Assembly: GCA_900538765.1 (NCBI GenBank)
Contig: UQAB01000013.1
Location: forward strand, 1 to 40,933
Reading direction: 5' to 3'
Source: an uncultured Azospirillum sp.
Lineage (GTDB): Bacteria > Pseudomonadota > Alphaproteobacteria > RF32 > CAG-239
DNA length: 40,933 nucleotides
The notes below the pieces were generated by a model, which saw nothing but the letters and a program-made list of their open reading frames with translations, was not told the origin of the DNA and ran no database searches. How positions within the stretch are numbered: the first letter of the stretch is position 1; every line of letters begins with the position of its first letter. Shown one piece after another: positions 14,834 through 22,606 of the stretch. The position numbers were made by a program, and so were the translations under genes.

Positions 14834-15221
14834 AAACAACAATCCCGGAAATATACGCAAGGGCGAGAAATGGCAGGGGCTGTCGGCAATTCAGAACGAC
14901 AGCTCTTTTTGTGTTTTCAAGACACCGGCATACGGTATCCGGGCATTGGCAATTTTGCTTAAAAATTATTATGAAAAATATGGATTGGATACAGTAACAA
15001 AAATCATCAAACGTTATGCGCCGCATACGGAGAACGACACCGATGCTTATATCGAAAGTGTAAGCAGGGCGCTCGGTGTTTTGCCCAAACGGCGGATAAA
15101 TCCGACGGAACCGGAGGTGATGCTGAAGCTGATTAAGGCGATTATTCTGCATGAGAACGGTTCGCAGCCGTATAATGAGGAAATTTTAATTAAAGGTTTA
15201 GAAATGGCAGGTATAAAATGA
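14814..15221 (+). CDS. Phage endolysin, PRM1 P5-type transglycosylase
   Basis: A 135-residue protein. ATG 14814 is chosen because AAAGGAGG lies just upstream; an in-frame ATG at 14775 has no such site. It begins 'MASRGIRNNNPGNIRKGEKW', the hallmark of the structural protein P5 (phage PRM1)-type muramidase family. It continues with 'FCVFKTPAYGIRALAILLKN', a conserved acidic and aromatic core around 'RYAPHTENDTDAYIESVSRA', and a helical C-terminus. It should cleave the glycan backbone of peptidoglycan. No signal peptide is seen, so export would need a holin. It overlaps the next gene through ATGA. Confidence 0.85.
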   Translation: MASRGIRNNNPGNIRKGEKWQGLSAIQNDSSFCVFKTPAYGIRALAILLKNYYEKYGLDTVTKIIKRYAPHTENDTDAYIESVSRALGVLPKRRINPTEPEVMLKLIKAIILHENGSQPYNEEILIKGLEMAGIK

Positions 15222-15781
15222 GTTTATTGAATGGTTTGTTGTGGGGATTTCTCAGACGTTGGTTCGGTGGCGGCTTTGACGAGAAATATAAATGGCTGGG
15301 AGACAGGGGATTGCAAACGGCGGTGATGGTTGCCGCGATTTTTGCGGCTTTGTACGACCGGACAATCTGGTGGGTTGCCTTACTGCTGGCGGTGTGGATT
15401 CAGTTTCAGTTCTGGAGCCGGGCGGTGGGCGAGATTTTGGATTGTGGCCGCAGTCCGTTTCAGAATGCGGAAAGTTATGACCGTTGGTATCGCGTGCCGT
15501 TAGACTGGGTTTATGACAAGCTGGGCAAGCCTAAATATGTGGGAATGTATGACTGGTGGTACGGCTGGCTGCGTTACGGGTTGCCGATGATTGTTCCGGC
15601 TGCGGTATTGGGTGACTGGAGCTTTATTATTATTGGTCTGGCCGGTTCGCCGGTATATTACAGCTGCTGGGAGTTGTTTGAGCGTTTTCCGAAAATGCTT
15701 GAGTGGCCGGAATGGTGCGGCGAGCCGAAGAATCTGGCAGAATTAATCTATGGTTTTATTTTCGGGGTGATGTTATGGTAA
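15218..15781 (+). CDS. Phage lysis-cassette membrane protein
   Basis: A 187-residue protein whose ATG overlaps the endolysin stop (ATGA). Tryptophan-rich, with membrane segments near residues 33-65 and 125-150 and possibly 172-187. Residues 80-110 ('SRAVGEILDCGRSPFQNAES') are polar. Its place directly after the endolysin suggests a role in lysis or membrane disruption, but I know no characterised family. Translationally coupled on both sides. Confidence 0.6.
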   Translation: MSLLNGLLWGFLRRWFGGGFDEKYKWLGDRGLQTAVMVAAIFAALYDRTIWWVALLLAVWIQFQFWSRAVGEILDCGRSPFQNAESYDRWYRVPLDWVYDKLGKPKYVGMYDWWYGWLRYGLPMIVPAAVLGDWSFIIIGLAGSPVYYSCWELFERFPKMLEWPEWCGEPKNLAELIYGFIFGVMLW

Positions 15782-15912
15782 AATCAATAAGACGTCACAA
15801 GTGGAAGCTTATCTGTCTGGCGGCAGCCGTTGTTGCGGTTGTCGCCCTTTTTAATCCTGAATATGCTGAAAACGTTGCTCGCGCTTTTATGCTTATTTTA
15901 GCGGGGGTGTGA
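15775..15912 (+). CDS. 45-residue single-span membrane protein
   Basis: ATG 15775 overlaps the previous gene's end by seven bases. The protein has a basic start ('MVKSIRRHKWK'), then a hydrophobic helix ('LICLAAAVVAVVALF') and a second hydrophobic patch at the C-terminus ('ARAFMLILAGV'). The size and position between endolysin and spanins fit a small holin or antiholin; not proven. Confidence 0.5.
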   Translation: MVKSIRRHKWKLICLAAAVVAVVALFNPEYAENVARAFMLILAGV

Positions 15913-15913
15913 G

Positions 15914-16120
15914 ATGTTGAAATTAGGATTTCGGCTTATTGTTATGGCGGGGCTTTGCTCCGCTTTTTATTGTCTGGGGCGCTCTCAGGCGGAAATTAAA
16001 ATTGTAAAGGAACAAGTGGAGGTAATTAAATATGTGGACAGAAAGAGGGCGGAGATTCACGCTCGTCCTAATGTTTCTCGTGATGAACTGCTTAAGCTCA
16101 TGCACGTCGGTCAGCTCTGA
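15914..16120 (+). CDS. Rz-like inner-membrane spanin subunit
   Basis: 68 residues, starting one base after the preceding stop. An N-terminal membrane anchor (about residues 5-22, 'GFRLIVMAGLCSAFYCLG') is followed by a charged periplasmic helix ('QAEIKIVKEQVEVIKYVDRK'). This is the i-spanin layout, although it is shorter than lambda Rz. The identification rests mainly on the second gene nested out of frame in its 3' half. Confidence 0.65.
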   Translation: MLKLGFRLIVMAGLCSAFYCLGRSQAEIKIVKEQVEVIKYVDRKRAEIHARPNVSRDELLKLMHVGQL

Positions 16121-16256
16121 TTATTGTCCGGTTTATCCTGTTGCCGGTGTTGCTGTGGCTGAGGAACTGGAGCAGGCGGGAGATTTACCGGCGACATGGG
16201 AATGGATCGGGCGGATTGACAAGCTTCGGCGAGAGCTGGAATTGTGTCGGGATTAA
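16032..16256 (+). CDS. Rz1-like outer-membrane spanin lipoprotein
   Basis: 74 residues, starting out of frame inside the Rz-like gene and sharing 89 bases with it. It has a lipoprotein signal: basic start, hydrophobic core 'LVLMFLVMN' and lipobox 'CLSSC', predicting acylation at Cys24. The short mature part contains several Pro and charged residues. The embedded Rz/Rz1 arrangement is diagnostic of two-component spanins, which fuse inner and outer membranes in the last step of lysis of Gram-negative hosts. Confidence 0.75.
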   Translation: MWTERGRRFTLVLMFLVMNCLSSCTSVSSDYCPVYPVAGVAVAEELEQAGDLPATWEWIGRIDKLRRELELCRD

Positions 16257-16284
16257 AAATGCTCTTGTTAAAGATTTTGATTCA

Positions 16285-16313
16285 AAAAAAGCCTTCTTTT
16301 CAGAGGCTTTTTT
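16285..16313 (+). terminator. Bidirectional terminator between prophage and tRNA
   Basis: AAAAAAGCC and GGCTTTTTT enclose an 11-nt loop, with a T-run on each strand. It can end the lysis transcript on plus and the tRNA transcript on minus, four bases past the tRNA-Arg CCA. Confidence 0.75.
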
Positions 16314-16316
16314 AAA

Positions 16317-16393
16317 TGGCGCGCCCTAGACGATTCGAACGTCTGACCCACAGCTTAGAAGGCTGTTGCTCTATCCTGCTGAGCTAAGGGCGC
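16317..16393 (-). tRNA. tRNA-Arg (anticodon TCT)
   Basis: Read on the minus strand: acceptor GCGCCCT pairs with AGGGCGC, followed by discriminator G and an encoded CCA. The anticodon stem ACAGC/GCTGT holds loop CTTCTAA, giving TCT. The T arm contains GTTCGAATC. The 3' end faces the prophage, so this tRNA is the likely integration target. Confidence 0.95.
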
Positions 16394-16411
16394 TTCAGAT
16401 ATAGCAATGAC

Positions 16412-16488
16412 TGGTCGGGACAGGCGGATTCGAACCGTCGGCATCTTGCTCCCAAAGCAAGCGCTCTACCAGGCTGAGCTATGTCCCG
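16412..16488 (-). tRNA. tRNA-Pro (anticodon TGG)
   Basis: On the minus strand CGGGACA pairs with TGTCCCG, followed by A and an encoded CCA. The anticodon stem CTTGC/GCAAG carries loop TTTGGGA. The T arm contains GGTTCGAATCC. It lies 18 bases upstream of tRNA-Arg, so the two are probably co-transcribed. Confidence 0.95.
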
Positions 16489-16506
16489 AGTCATCGGACA
16501 AGAACT

Positions 16507-16534
16507 AAATTACCCATTTTATTTTATTTTGCAA
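16507..16534 (-). promoter_or_regulatory. Possible promoter of the tRNA-Pro/tRNA-Arg unit
   Basis: On the minus strand TTGCAA, 16 bases, then TAATTT. This would start transcription near 16500, about 12 bases before tRNA-Pro. Sequence match to sigma-70 is partial. Confidence 0.4.
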
Positions 16535-16572
16535 GCTTTTTTTCAAAAAAAATTATTGAAAAAGCATGGCTC

Positions 16573-17556
16573 TTATTTTTTCTTTTTCGGCAGCTTGATG
16601 CGGAAAAGTCCAAAGTCAATGACTTTGACATTTTCAACAAAAGCGAGAAAGCGGTTGTAATCTTTGCGTGTCAGATGTTTTTTTACCTCTTTGACATATT
16701 GTTTTTTACAATCGTCGGGAATGACGAAGTATCCCCAAGTAAGGTTATAGTTTGTAAGGTAATAGAGATTTGAACCGAGCAGATGTTCAAGTTTGTTTTC
16801 CCTGATTTTCCGGCGGACAATGTCAAGTACCCGGAGTATATCCAATTGTTTGGCACTTTGGGTTCGGCAGATACTGTTTTCCTGAATACGATATTTGTAA
16901 AATGGTTTGTTGATGAAGGACATCAGCGGATTGGCAATGATGATGTCGGTAAAATAAACGATATCTTCATAAATAAGGCCGTTGATAAAACTGATGTTAT
17001 GGTCTTGCAGAAAAGAGCGGCGATAGAGCTTTCCCCAGGCAAAACACGGTGTTGCGTAGATGCAGCCGGATATATCGGCAAGGCGGAACGTCTGTGGTAT
17101 GTCCGTGTCGGCTTCGTGGATTTTGCCATCTTTATCTAAATGCCGCCAAAAAGACAGGGTGTTTTGTTCTCTGCCTTTGTCGTCGGTTCTGACGAGGTTA
17201 CCGATGACGACGTCGGCTTGTTCGGTTTGAGCCAGTCGGAAAAGTTCTTCAATCATTTCCGGGGCAATGGTGTCATCTGAATCAACAAAAGTGACATATT
17301 CTCCGGCAGCTTTAAGGAGGGCGTTGTTACGGCTGGCTGACAGTCCTTGGTTTTTTTGGGTAATGACAGTAATACGCGAGTCACAGGCGGCATAATTTTG
17401 CAGAATTTCGGCACAGTTGTCAGGCGAACCGTCATTAACACAAATGACTTCAATATTTTTATAAGTCTGGCGACAGATACTGTCCAGACATTCGGCCAGG
17501 TATTTTTCGACTTTATAGACCGGGACAATAACCGATATAAGCGGCGTGTTTTTCAT
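16573..17556 (-). CDS. GT2-family glycosyltransferase (copy 1)
   Basis: A 327-residue GT-A fold enzyme of family 2. The nucleotide-sugar site is seen in 'SVIVPVYKVEKYLAECLDSI' (residues 8-27), 'NDGS' (41-44) and the metal-binding 'FVDSDD' (90-95). The middle part 'PCFAWGKLYRRSFL' and 'FINGLIYEDIVYFTDIIIAN' holds the acceptor-side ED motif common in such enzymes. It has no membrane segment and ends in a basic 'KLPKKKK' tail, which may bind anionic membrane lipids. It should add a sugar to a surface polysaccharide or lipid. The first 77 residues are nearly identical to copy 2, the rest much less so. Unlinked promoter regions suggest separate transcription. Confidence 0.85.
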   Translation of the reverse strand: MKNTPLISVIVPVYKVEKYLAECLDSICRQTYKNIEVICVNDGSPDNCAEILQNYAACDSRITVITQKNQGLSASRNNALLKAAGEYVTFVDSDDTIAPEMIEELFRLAQTEQADVVIGNLVRTDDKGREQNTLSFWRHLDKDGKIHEADTDIPQTFRLADISGCIYATPCFAWGKLYRRSFLQDHNISFINGLIYEDIVYFTDIIIANPLMSFINKPFYKYRIQENSICRTQSAKQLDILRVLDIVRRKIRENKLEHLLGSNLYYLTNYNLTWGYFVIPDDCKKQYVKEVKKHLTRKDYNRFLAFVENVKVIDFGLFRIKLPKKKK

Positions 17557-17660
17557 TAAAAACTTCCATAGATTGTCTTTTTTCTTTTACTTCTCCTTTA
17601 TTAATTTAAATTATAATATTATGCAAATAATATTTGATATATAATCACATTTAATTGTAT
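17557..17660 (-). promoter_or_regulatory. AT-rich upstream region shared with copy 2
   Basis: Very AT-rich leader of glycosyltransferase 1. It resembles 18697-18790 upstream of copy 2 (both contain, in order from the gene, TTGTCTTTTTT-like, TATAATATT-like and CACATTTAATTG-like blocks as read on the plus strand). On the minus strand TTGCAT, 17 bases, TAATAA could be a promoter. GGAAG precedes the start codon. Confidence 0.4.
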
Positions 17661-17715
17661 TTTTTTTATGAAAAAAATTACCGTTTGGGGGTAAAGGCCG
17701 GATGAATTTTAAATG

Positions 17716-18696
17716 TTATTTTTTCTTTTTCGGTAATTTGATGCGGAAAAGACGGCAGTCTATAATCTTGACGTTTTGTGTACGGCTCAGAAAATGGTTG
17801 TAGTCTTTACGATTAAGAAATTTTTTGACTCTTTTGACATATTGTTTTTTACAATCGTCGGGGATGACGAAATAACTCCAGACGAGATTGTATTTCATCA
17901 TGTGATAAAGATTTTGCCCTAATTGTTTTTCCAAGTGGTATTGTTTTATTTTGTGGCGCAGAATTTCATAAACACGCAAGATATCCAGTTGTTTTGGGCT
18001 TATTTTGTTGCAGGTGCTTTCCGGTTGGATACGGTATTTGTAAAGTGGTTTGTCGATGAAAGACATTAACGGATTGGCGGCAATGATATCCAGAAAATAG
18101 ATGATGTCTTCATAAATAATCCCCGTTACAAAGCTGATGTTGTGTTCTTGCAGAAAAGAACGGAGGTAAAGTTTACAACAGGCGTAACAAGGGCTGGTGA
18201 ATGTATAATTATATATGTCGGCAGCTCTAAAGACACGGGGCATTTGTTTTTCCTCCCGTACCACGCCGTCATTATCAAGACGACGCCAGTAATTTATATG
18301 TTCAGGCTTTCCGCCTTTTTGATAAAATTTTTCCAAATCTCCGACAACAATATCAGCATTGGTTTGTTTTGCTTTTTTATATAATTCTTCAATCATTATC
18401 AACGAAATAAAGTCATCAGAATCAACAAAAGTGATGTATTCTCCTGTGGCAGCTGCAAAACCAGCATTCCTGGCGGCTGACAGCCCTTGGTTTTGCTGGG
18501 TGATGACAGTAATACGCGAGTCACAGGCGGCATAATTTTGCAGAATTTCGGCACAGTCGTCAGGCGAGCCGTCATTAATACAAATGATTTCAATATTTTT
18601 ATAAGTCTGGCGACAGATACTATCCAGACATTCGGCCAGGTATTTTTCGACTTTATAGACCGGGACAATAACCGATATAAGCGGCGTGTTTTTCAT
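17716..18696 (-). CDS. GT2-family glycosyltransferase (copy 2)
   Basis: A 326-residue paralogue. It has the same 'SVIVPVYKVEKYLAECLDSI' start, 'NDGSPDDCAEIL', 'FVDSDD' and basic 'KLPKKKK' end. Residues about 105-250 diverge from copy 1 ('VVGDLEKFYQKGGKPEHINY', 'YNYTFTSPCYACCKLYLRSF'), so acceptor or donor specificity may differ. The 5' 220 bp are about 95% identical to copy 1 and extend to the start codon, a pattern of gene conversion or recent partial duplication. Confidence 0.85.
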   Translation of the reverse strand: MKNTPLISVIVPVYKVEKYLAECLDSICRQTYKNIEIICINDGSPDDCAEILQNYAACDSRITVITQQNQGLSAARNAGFAAATGEYITFVDSDDFISLIMIEELYKKAKQTNADIVVGDLEKFYQKGGKPEHINYWRRLDNDGVVREEKQMPRVFRAADIYNYTFTSPCYACCKLYLRSFLQEHNISFVTGIIYEDIIYFLDIIAANPLMSFIDKPLYKYRIQPESTCNKISPKQLDILRVYEILRHKIKQYHLEKQLGQNLYHMMKYNLVWSYFVIPDDCKKQYVKRVKKFLNRKDYNHFLSRTQNVKIIDCRLFRIKLPKKKK

Positions 18697-18868
18697 TTTA
18701 TATTCTGTAAATTGTGTCTTTTTTAATTATACTCTTTTCTTAATTTATAATATTGTATTTTACAAGCAATATTTGAAAGTTAATAACATTTAATTGTGTA
18801 CATTAATAAAAAAAATCGCCGGTTTTATAAAAAATCGCGGCGATGCTGAAATTTGTTTAAGACGGAGA

Positions 18869-19849
18869 TTATTTTTTCTTTTTCGGCAGTTTGATACGGC
18901 AAAAGCCGAGGTCAATGACTTTAACGTTCTGTGTCCGGCTGAGAAAACGGTTGTAGTCTTCTCTGGTCAGATATTTTTCAACGCGCTTGCAGTATTCGGC
19001 ACGGCGGTCTTCGGGAATGACATGATAGTTATGAGTCAGGTCATAATTGGTGAGGTAGTAAAGATTGCGGTTCAGACGCTGCTCCAACGCATTGGCTTTG
19101 ATTGTCGCGGCAATATGCTTGATGACTTTGAAAATATCAAATTGTTTGGCGCTGACTTTGCGGCAGGTACTGGTGCTCAGCACGCGGTAAGTGTAGAAGG
19201 GCTTGTTGAGATAGGTCATTACCGGCTTGGACATCATAAGGTCAATAAAGTAAATGATGTCCTCATAAATCAGCCCTTTGACGAATTTGATATTATGGTT
19301 TGTCAAAAATTCGCGGCGAATGAGTTTGCCCCACGGATAACAGGGGGTTATCAGCATATAGTCATAAATTCTTTCGGCTTTAAAAGTTTCCGGAAGATTG
19401 TCGTCTTCCTCAACCGTGTTATCGGCCTTGAGTTTGCGCCAGAAAGGAATAATGTCTTTTTTGTTTTCGTCCTGATAGTAAATAACGCGGTTGCAAAAGG
19501 CGATGTCGGTGTTCAGCATTTCAGCCCGGTTATACAGTTCTTCAAGCATTTCCGGGGCGATGACGTCGTCAGAGTCGACAAAGGATATATATTTTCCCCG
19601 TGCCAGATCAAGTGCATTGTTGCGTGCGGCAGACTGTCCCTGATTTTCCTGATTCAGGACAAAAATACGGGAATCTCTGGCAGCATACTGGGCCAGAATA
19701 TCGCCGCTTAAGTCTGTTGAACCGTCGTTCATGCAGATGATTTCAATATTTTTCAGAGTTTGGGCGCAGATGCTGTCCAGGCATTCTGCCAGATATTTTT
19801 CAACATTGTATACCGGAACGATGACCGTAACCAATGGCATTGCTGACAT
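18869..19849 (-). CDS. GT2-family glycosyltransferase (copy 3)
   Basis: A 326-residue paralogue, the most upstream in the minus-strand direction. The start at 19849 (MSAMPLVTV) is preferred over two further-upstream in-frame ATGs because GAAGGAAAG lies 8 bases before it and the length then equals copy 2. It keeps 'VIVPVYNVEKYLAECLDSIC', 'NDGS', 'FVDSDDVIAPEM', 'GLIYEDIIYF' and 'KLPKKKK', but shares no near-identical DNA with copies 1 and 2. Likely the oldest member of the tandem family. Confidence 0.85.
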   Translation of the reverse strand: MSAMPLVTVIVPVYNVEKYLAECLDSICAQTLKNIEIICMNDGSTDLSGDILAQYAARDSRIFVLNQENQGQSAARNNALDLARGKYISFVDSDDVIAPEMLEELYNRAEMLNTDIAFCNRVIYYQDENKKDIIPFWRKLKADNTVEEDDNLPETFKAERIYDYMLITPCYPWGKLIRREFLTNHNIKFVKGLIYEDIIYFIDLMMSKPVMTYLNKPFYTYRVLSTSTCRKVSAKQFDIFKVIKHIAATIKANALEQRLNRNLYYLTNYDLTHNYHVIPEDRRAEYCKRVEKYLTREDYNRFLSRTQNVKVIDLGFCRIKLPKKKK

Positions 19850-19918
19850 TTTACTTTCCTTCATAACTGACACCACACACGATTTCTTTTTACGTTAAGT
19901 GGCGAAAAAAAGCAATTT

Positions 19919-20368
19919 TTAATTTTCTTCTGTGGATTGTTGGGGCTTTTCGGCCGCGGTTTGCCGATTATACCAGTCGTGCCAATCAATTCCCTCAATA
20001 TAAAATCCTTTTATCAGCGGAGCTTGGCCTTCAGCAACGGCAAATTCAAGCTCCATACGCGGCGAGCGGCTCCATATCAGCCGTTCCAGCTGCGGGGCAA
20101 TGTCTTCTTCGATATAATAATTGTAGCTGCTTTTGAAACGGTGACCGCGGCAGGTGTTCCATTCAACGCTTGCTCCGCAGCCGCTTTGGTCAAAACGGGG
20201 TGTCAGGCGGATATAATGTCCGGAAAAGATGTCGCGCGGGTCATATCCTTCAACGATGAGGCGCATGCCGGGGGCTGTCAGAAGGCGGTATTGCAGACTG
20301 CCGGTCCAGAGAAGCAGGACAGCGGCGGGGAAAATGAGCGCTAGGGCGGTAATCAGTTTCTTTTTCAT
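19919..20368 (-). CDS. GDYXXLXY-domain protein
   Basis: A 149-residue protein with an N-terminal membrane anchor (about residues 5-22). It carries the family signature in the form 'VEGYDPRDIFSGHYIRL' (residues 39-55), and conserved 'FYIEGIDWHDWYNR' near the C-terminus. GDYXXLXY proteins are usually encoded beside DUF2157 membrane proteins, as here: this gene begins three bases after the DUF2157 stop. They are presumed to work together in the envelope; biochemical function is unknown. Confidence 0.85.
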   Translation of the reverse strand: MKKKLITALALIFPAAVLLLWTGSLQYRLLTAPGMRLIVEGYDPRDIFSGHYIRLTPRFDQSGCGASVEWNTCRGHRFKSSYNYYIEEDIAPQLERLIWSRSPRMELEFAVAEGQAPLIKGFYIEGIDWHDWYNRQTAAEKPQQSTEEN

Positions 20369-20371
20369 GTT

Positions 20372-21529
20372 TTAAGCCTCCTTCTTAAGATTGCTGGTGA
20401 GAAACGAGCTGACTTTGTGCAGGCTGAGGGCTATTGTCAGAAAGACCAGACCGGAGATGATTAAGCCGATACCCGTATCAAGCATGGAACCGAATATTTG
20501 CAGATAAATGATGAAAAAGCGCAGGGCAACCAAAGCGGCGCAGAGATTCATCGTTTTTATCCATCCGCCGCGATAGGCGTAAATCTGGCAGGCCAACAGG
20601 ACAAAAATCGTCAGGGCGGCGCTCAGAATTTCGGCAATAGTTTCGCCGGAAGCGTAAGTGCGGATGATGCCGTAAACGGCGGCGGCCAGCATGACGGTTA
20701 AAAACAGACCGTATTTTTCATCGCGGCGGCAGAACCACCAGAGAACACCGAAAGCGGCCAAACCAGGCAGCCAGTACAACCATGGCGATACGGGGGCGGG
20801 CAGGGTGGTGATGTAGGGATAAGCGCTGCCGAAAAACAGGCCTGATAATTCCATGTTCAGGATGTAAAAGGCAAAGCAGACGCAGAACCAGAAGCGTCCT
20901 GCTTTGGCAAGTTGTTCCGTCAGCTTGAAAGCGTATAAAATGCGCAGTATGGCCAGCTTGATGAGCAAATCGGCCCAGAAAAGCCAGAAAGGCGCATTTC
21001 GCAAGGCTTTTTCCATAAATTCCTGTATAGCTTCAATATTTATCAGTTCGGCATAAAACGCTGCGGAAAAGCCGAAAAGCCACAGTCCGGCAAGGAAAGG
21101 CCGGCGGCAAAGCAGCATCAGCGGCAGAGTGATAACTGACCACAGCAGGACGGCGCGCAGGTTTTCGGCACGAAGGTCATAAACCTGCGCAATCAGGCCT
21201 ATGCCAGCCATAACCATGGCGGCAAAGAGCAGGGACAGGCTTTCAAAAGCCAGCGTTTTTTCTTTAATGCGGCTTTGATAGACAACGGTTCCGGTGGCGG
21301 CAAGCAGAATAAAATAACAAAACAGTTTGGTGAAGTCGGAGATGTTTTCCCAGTTGTAGGCTATGACGGAGATGATACCCGTACCGATGCACATACAGCT
21401 GATGAAGAGAAAAGTGTAATAGAGAAAAGGGCGTTTCCGCGCATTTTCAAAAGACAGGATTTGTTCTTTCTGGCCGGACGTGATGAGAGCGGCGTTTTCC
21501 CAGGCTGTCAGTTTTGCTTTTATATTCAT
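20372..21529 (-). CDS. DUF2157 multi-pass membrane protein
   Basis: A 385-residue protein with a soluble N-terminus ('LTAWENAALITSGQKEQIL') and about ten to twelve membrane helices. 'SVIAYNWENISDFTKLF' near residues 55-72 is the characteristic DUF2157 motif ('ANWxxIxxxxK'). First gene of a two-gene unit with the GDYXXLXY protein. Family role unknown; membrane location is clear. The start codon is preceded by GGGGAAAA. Confidence 0.85.
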   Translation of the reverse strand: MNIKAKLTAWENAALITSGQKEQILSFENARKRPFLYYTFLFISCMCIGTGIISVIAYNWENISDFTKLFCYFILLAATGTVVYQSRIKEKTLAFESLSLLFAAMVMAGIGLIAQVYDLRAENLRAVLLWSVITLPLMLLCRRPFLAGLWLFGFSAAFYAELINIEAIQEFMEKALRNAPFWLFWADLLIKLAILRILYAFKLTEQLAKAGRFWFCVCFAFYILNMELSGLFFGSAYPYITTLPAPVSPWLYWLPGLAAFGVLWWFCRRDEKYGLFLTVMLAAAVYGIIRTYASGETIAEILSAALTIFVLLACQIYAYRGGWIKTMNLCAALVALRFFIIYLQIFGSMLDTGIGLIISGLVFLTIALSLHKVSSFLTSNLKKEA

Positions 21530-21594
21530 GTTTTCCCCGCAGAAAAAGTTAAGGAATAATTTTAATCATAAGAGATATGTTGTTGTCTTGCAAT

Positions 21595-21628
21595 AAAAAA
21601 TCCCCGGCGGTGGATATATCGCCGGGGA
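21595..21628 (-). terminator. Rho-independent terminator of trxB
   Basis: Read on minus: TCCCCGGCG and CGCCGGGGA form a 9-bp GC-rich stem with a 10-nt loop, followed by six T residues. It lies 13 bases after the trxB stop. Confidence 0.9.
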
Positions 21629-21641
21629 AAGGATGAGTGTT

Positions 21642-22586
21642 TTATTTTTTCAGCGCGGCAAGGTATTTTTCCGCTTCCAGACAGGCAATACAGCCGGAAC
21701 CGGCGGCAATGACGGCCTGACGGAACTGCGGATCTTTAACATCGCCGGCGGCAAAAAGGCCGGGAACGCTGGTTGCGCAGCTGTTTGGTTTGGTGATGAT
21801 GTATCCTTCGTTGTCCAACTCAAGAATGCCCTTGAACAAATCGGTGTTCGGGTGGTGCCCTATGGCGATAAAAGCGCCGGAAACCGGCAATTCCGAAACG
21901 GCGTCAGTCTTGATGTTCTTGAGTTTAAGCGCTGTCAAGCCGAGAGGTTCGTTGCTGCCGACAAATTCGGTAACGACTGAATCCCAGATGACTTCGATTT
22001 TGGGATTGGCAAACAGGCGGTCTTGCAGAGCCTGGTCGGCACGGAGGCTGTCACGACGGTGAATCAGCGTAACTTTGGCTGCAAAATTAGTCAGGTAAAC
22101 GGCCTCGTCTACAGCAGTGTTGCCGCCGCCGATGACGGCGACTTCCTTGCCGCGGTAAAAGAAACCGTCGCAGGTTGCGCAGCCGGAAACGCCGAAACCA
22201 CGGAACTTGGCTTCGCTTTCCAGACCCAGCCAGCGGGCTGACGCTCCGGTCGCAATAATAACGCTGTCGGCGACGTAGCAGTTGCCGTTTTCGCTGCAAA
22301 GCGTGAAAGGCCTTTTACTAACGTCAATTTCAGTGATAATGTCTTCGTGCATTTCTACACCGACATTTTCAGCCTGTTGGCGCATATTGCTCATCAGTTC
22401 GCTGCCGTAAACAGGGGTCGGGAATCCCGGGAAGTTTTCAACTTCAGTGGTAATGGTCAACTGTCCGCCGATTTGCGGGCCAGCGACTAAAATGGGTTTT
22501 AAACCGCTGCGTGCAGCATAAATTCCCGCCGTGTATCCGGCAGGGCCGGAGCCGATAATCAAAAGTCTGGTTGTATATTCAGCCAT
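21642..22586 (-). CDS. trxB: Thioredoxin reductase
   Basis: A 314-residue flavoprotein that reduces thioredoxin with NADPH in the cytoplasm. FAD-binding 'IIGSGPAGYTAGIYAARSGL' lies at residues 10-29. The redox pair is 'CATCDG' near residue 138. The NADPH site 'VIGGGNTAVDEAVYL' follows near 155-170. The C-terminal FAD motif is 'GLFAAGDVKD'. Length is normal. It is the second gene of a unit with the Cys-rich protein 20 bases upstream, and it ends at a strong terminator. Confidence 0.95.
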   Translation of the reverse strand: MAEYTTRLLIIGSGPAGYTAGIYAARSGLKPILVAGPQIGGQLTITTEVENFPGFPTPVYGSELMSNMRQQAENVGVEMHEDIITEIDVSKRPFTLCSENGNCYVADSVIIATGASARWLGLESEAKFRGFGVSGCATCDGFFYRGKEVAVIGGGNTAVDEAVYLTNFAAKVTLIHRRDSLRADQALQDRLFANPKIEVIWDSVVTEFVGSNEPLGLTALKLKNIKTDAVSELPVSGAFIAIGHHPNTDLFKGILELDNEGYIITKPNSCATSVPGLFAAGDVKDPQFRQAVIAAGSGCIACLEAEKYLAALKK

Positions 22587-22606
22587 AGTTCAAGTCTTTC
22601 AAAAAA

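Larger units (their letters stand above)
1..16317 (+). mobile_element. Right-hand part of a podovirus-like prophage
   Basis: A continuous plus-strand run of virion and lysis genes: adaptor, tail hub, internal proteins, collar-domain fibre, repeat-rich fibre, adhesins, endolysin and nested spanins. It ends at the CCA end of a minus-strand tRNA-Arg, so the prophage lies on the 3' side of the tRNA, as expected for integration into a tRNA 3' end. Terminase, portal, capsid, integrase and the other attachment site are outside the window, so the left boundary is unknown. The element carries minus-strand and AT-rich accessory genes. Prophage identity is secure; the exact right end and tRNA attachment are inference. 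Confidence 0.85.

Noticed and set aside
18794..19711. Plus-strand open frame of about 300 codons opposite glycosyltransferase copy 3
   Set aside because: Antisense to a clear GT2 enzyme; similar mirror frames appear opposite dnaG and DUF4105. No independent support.
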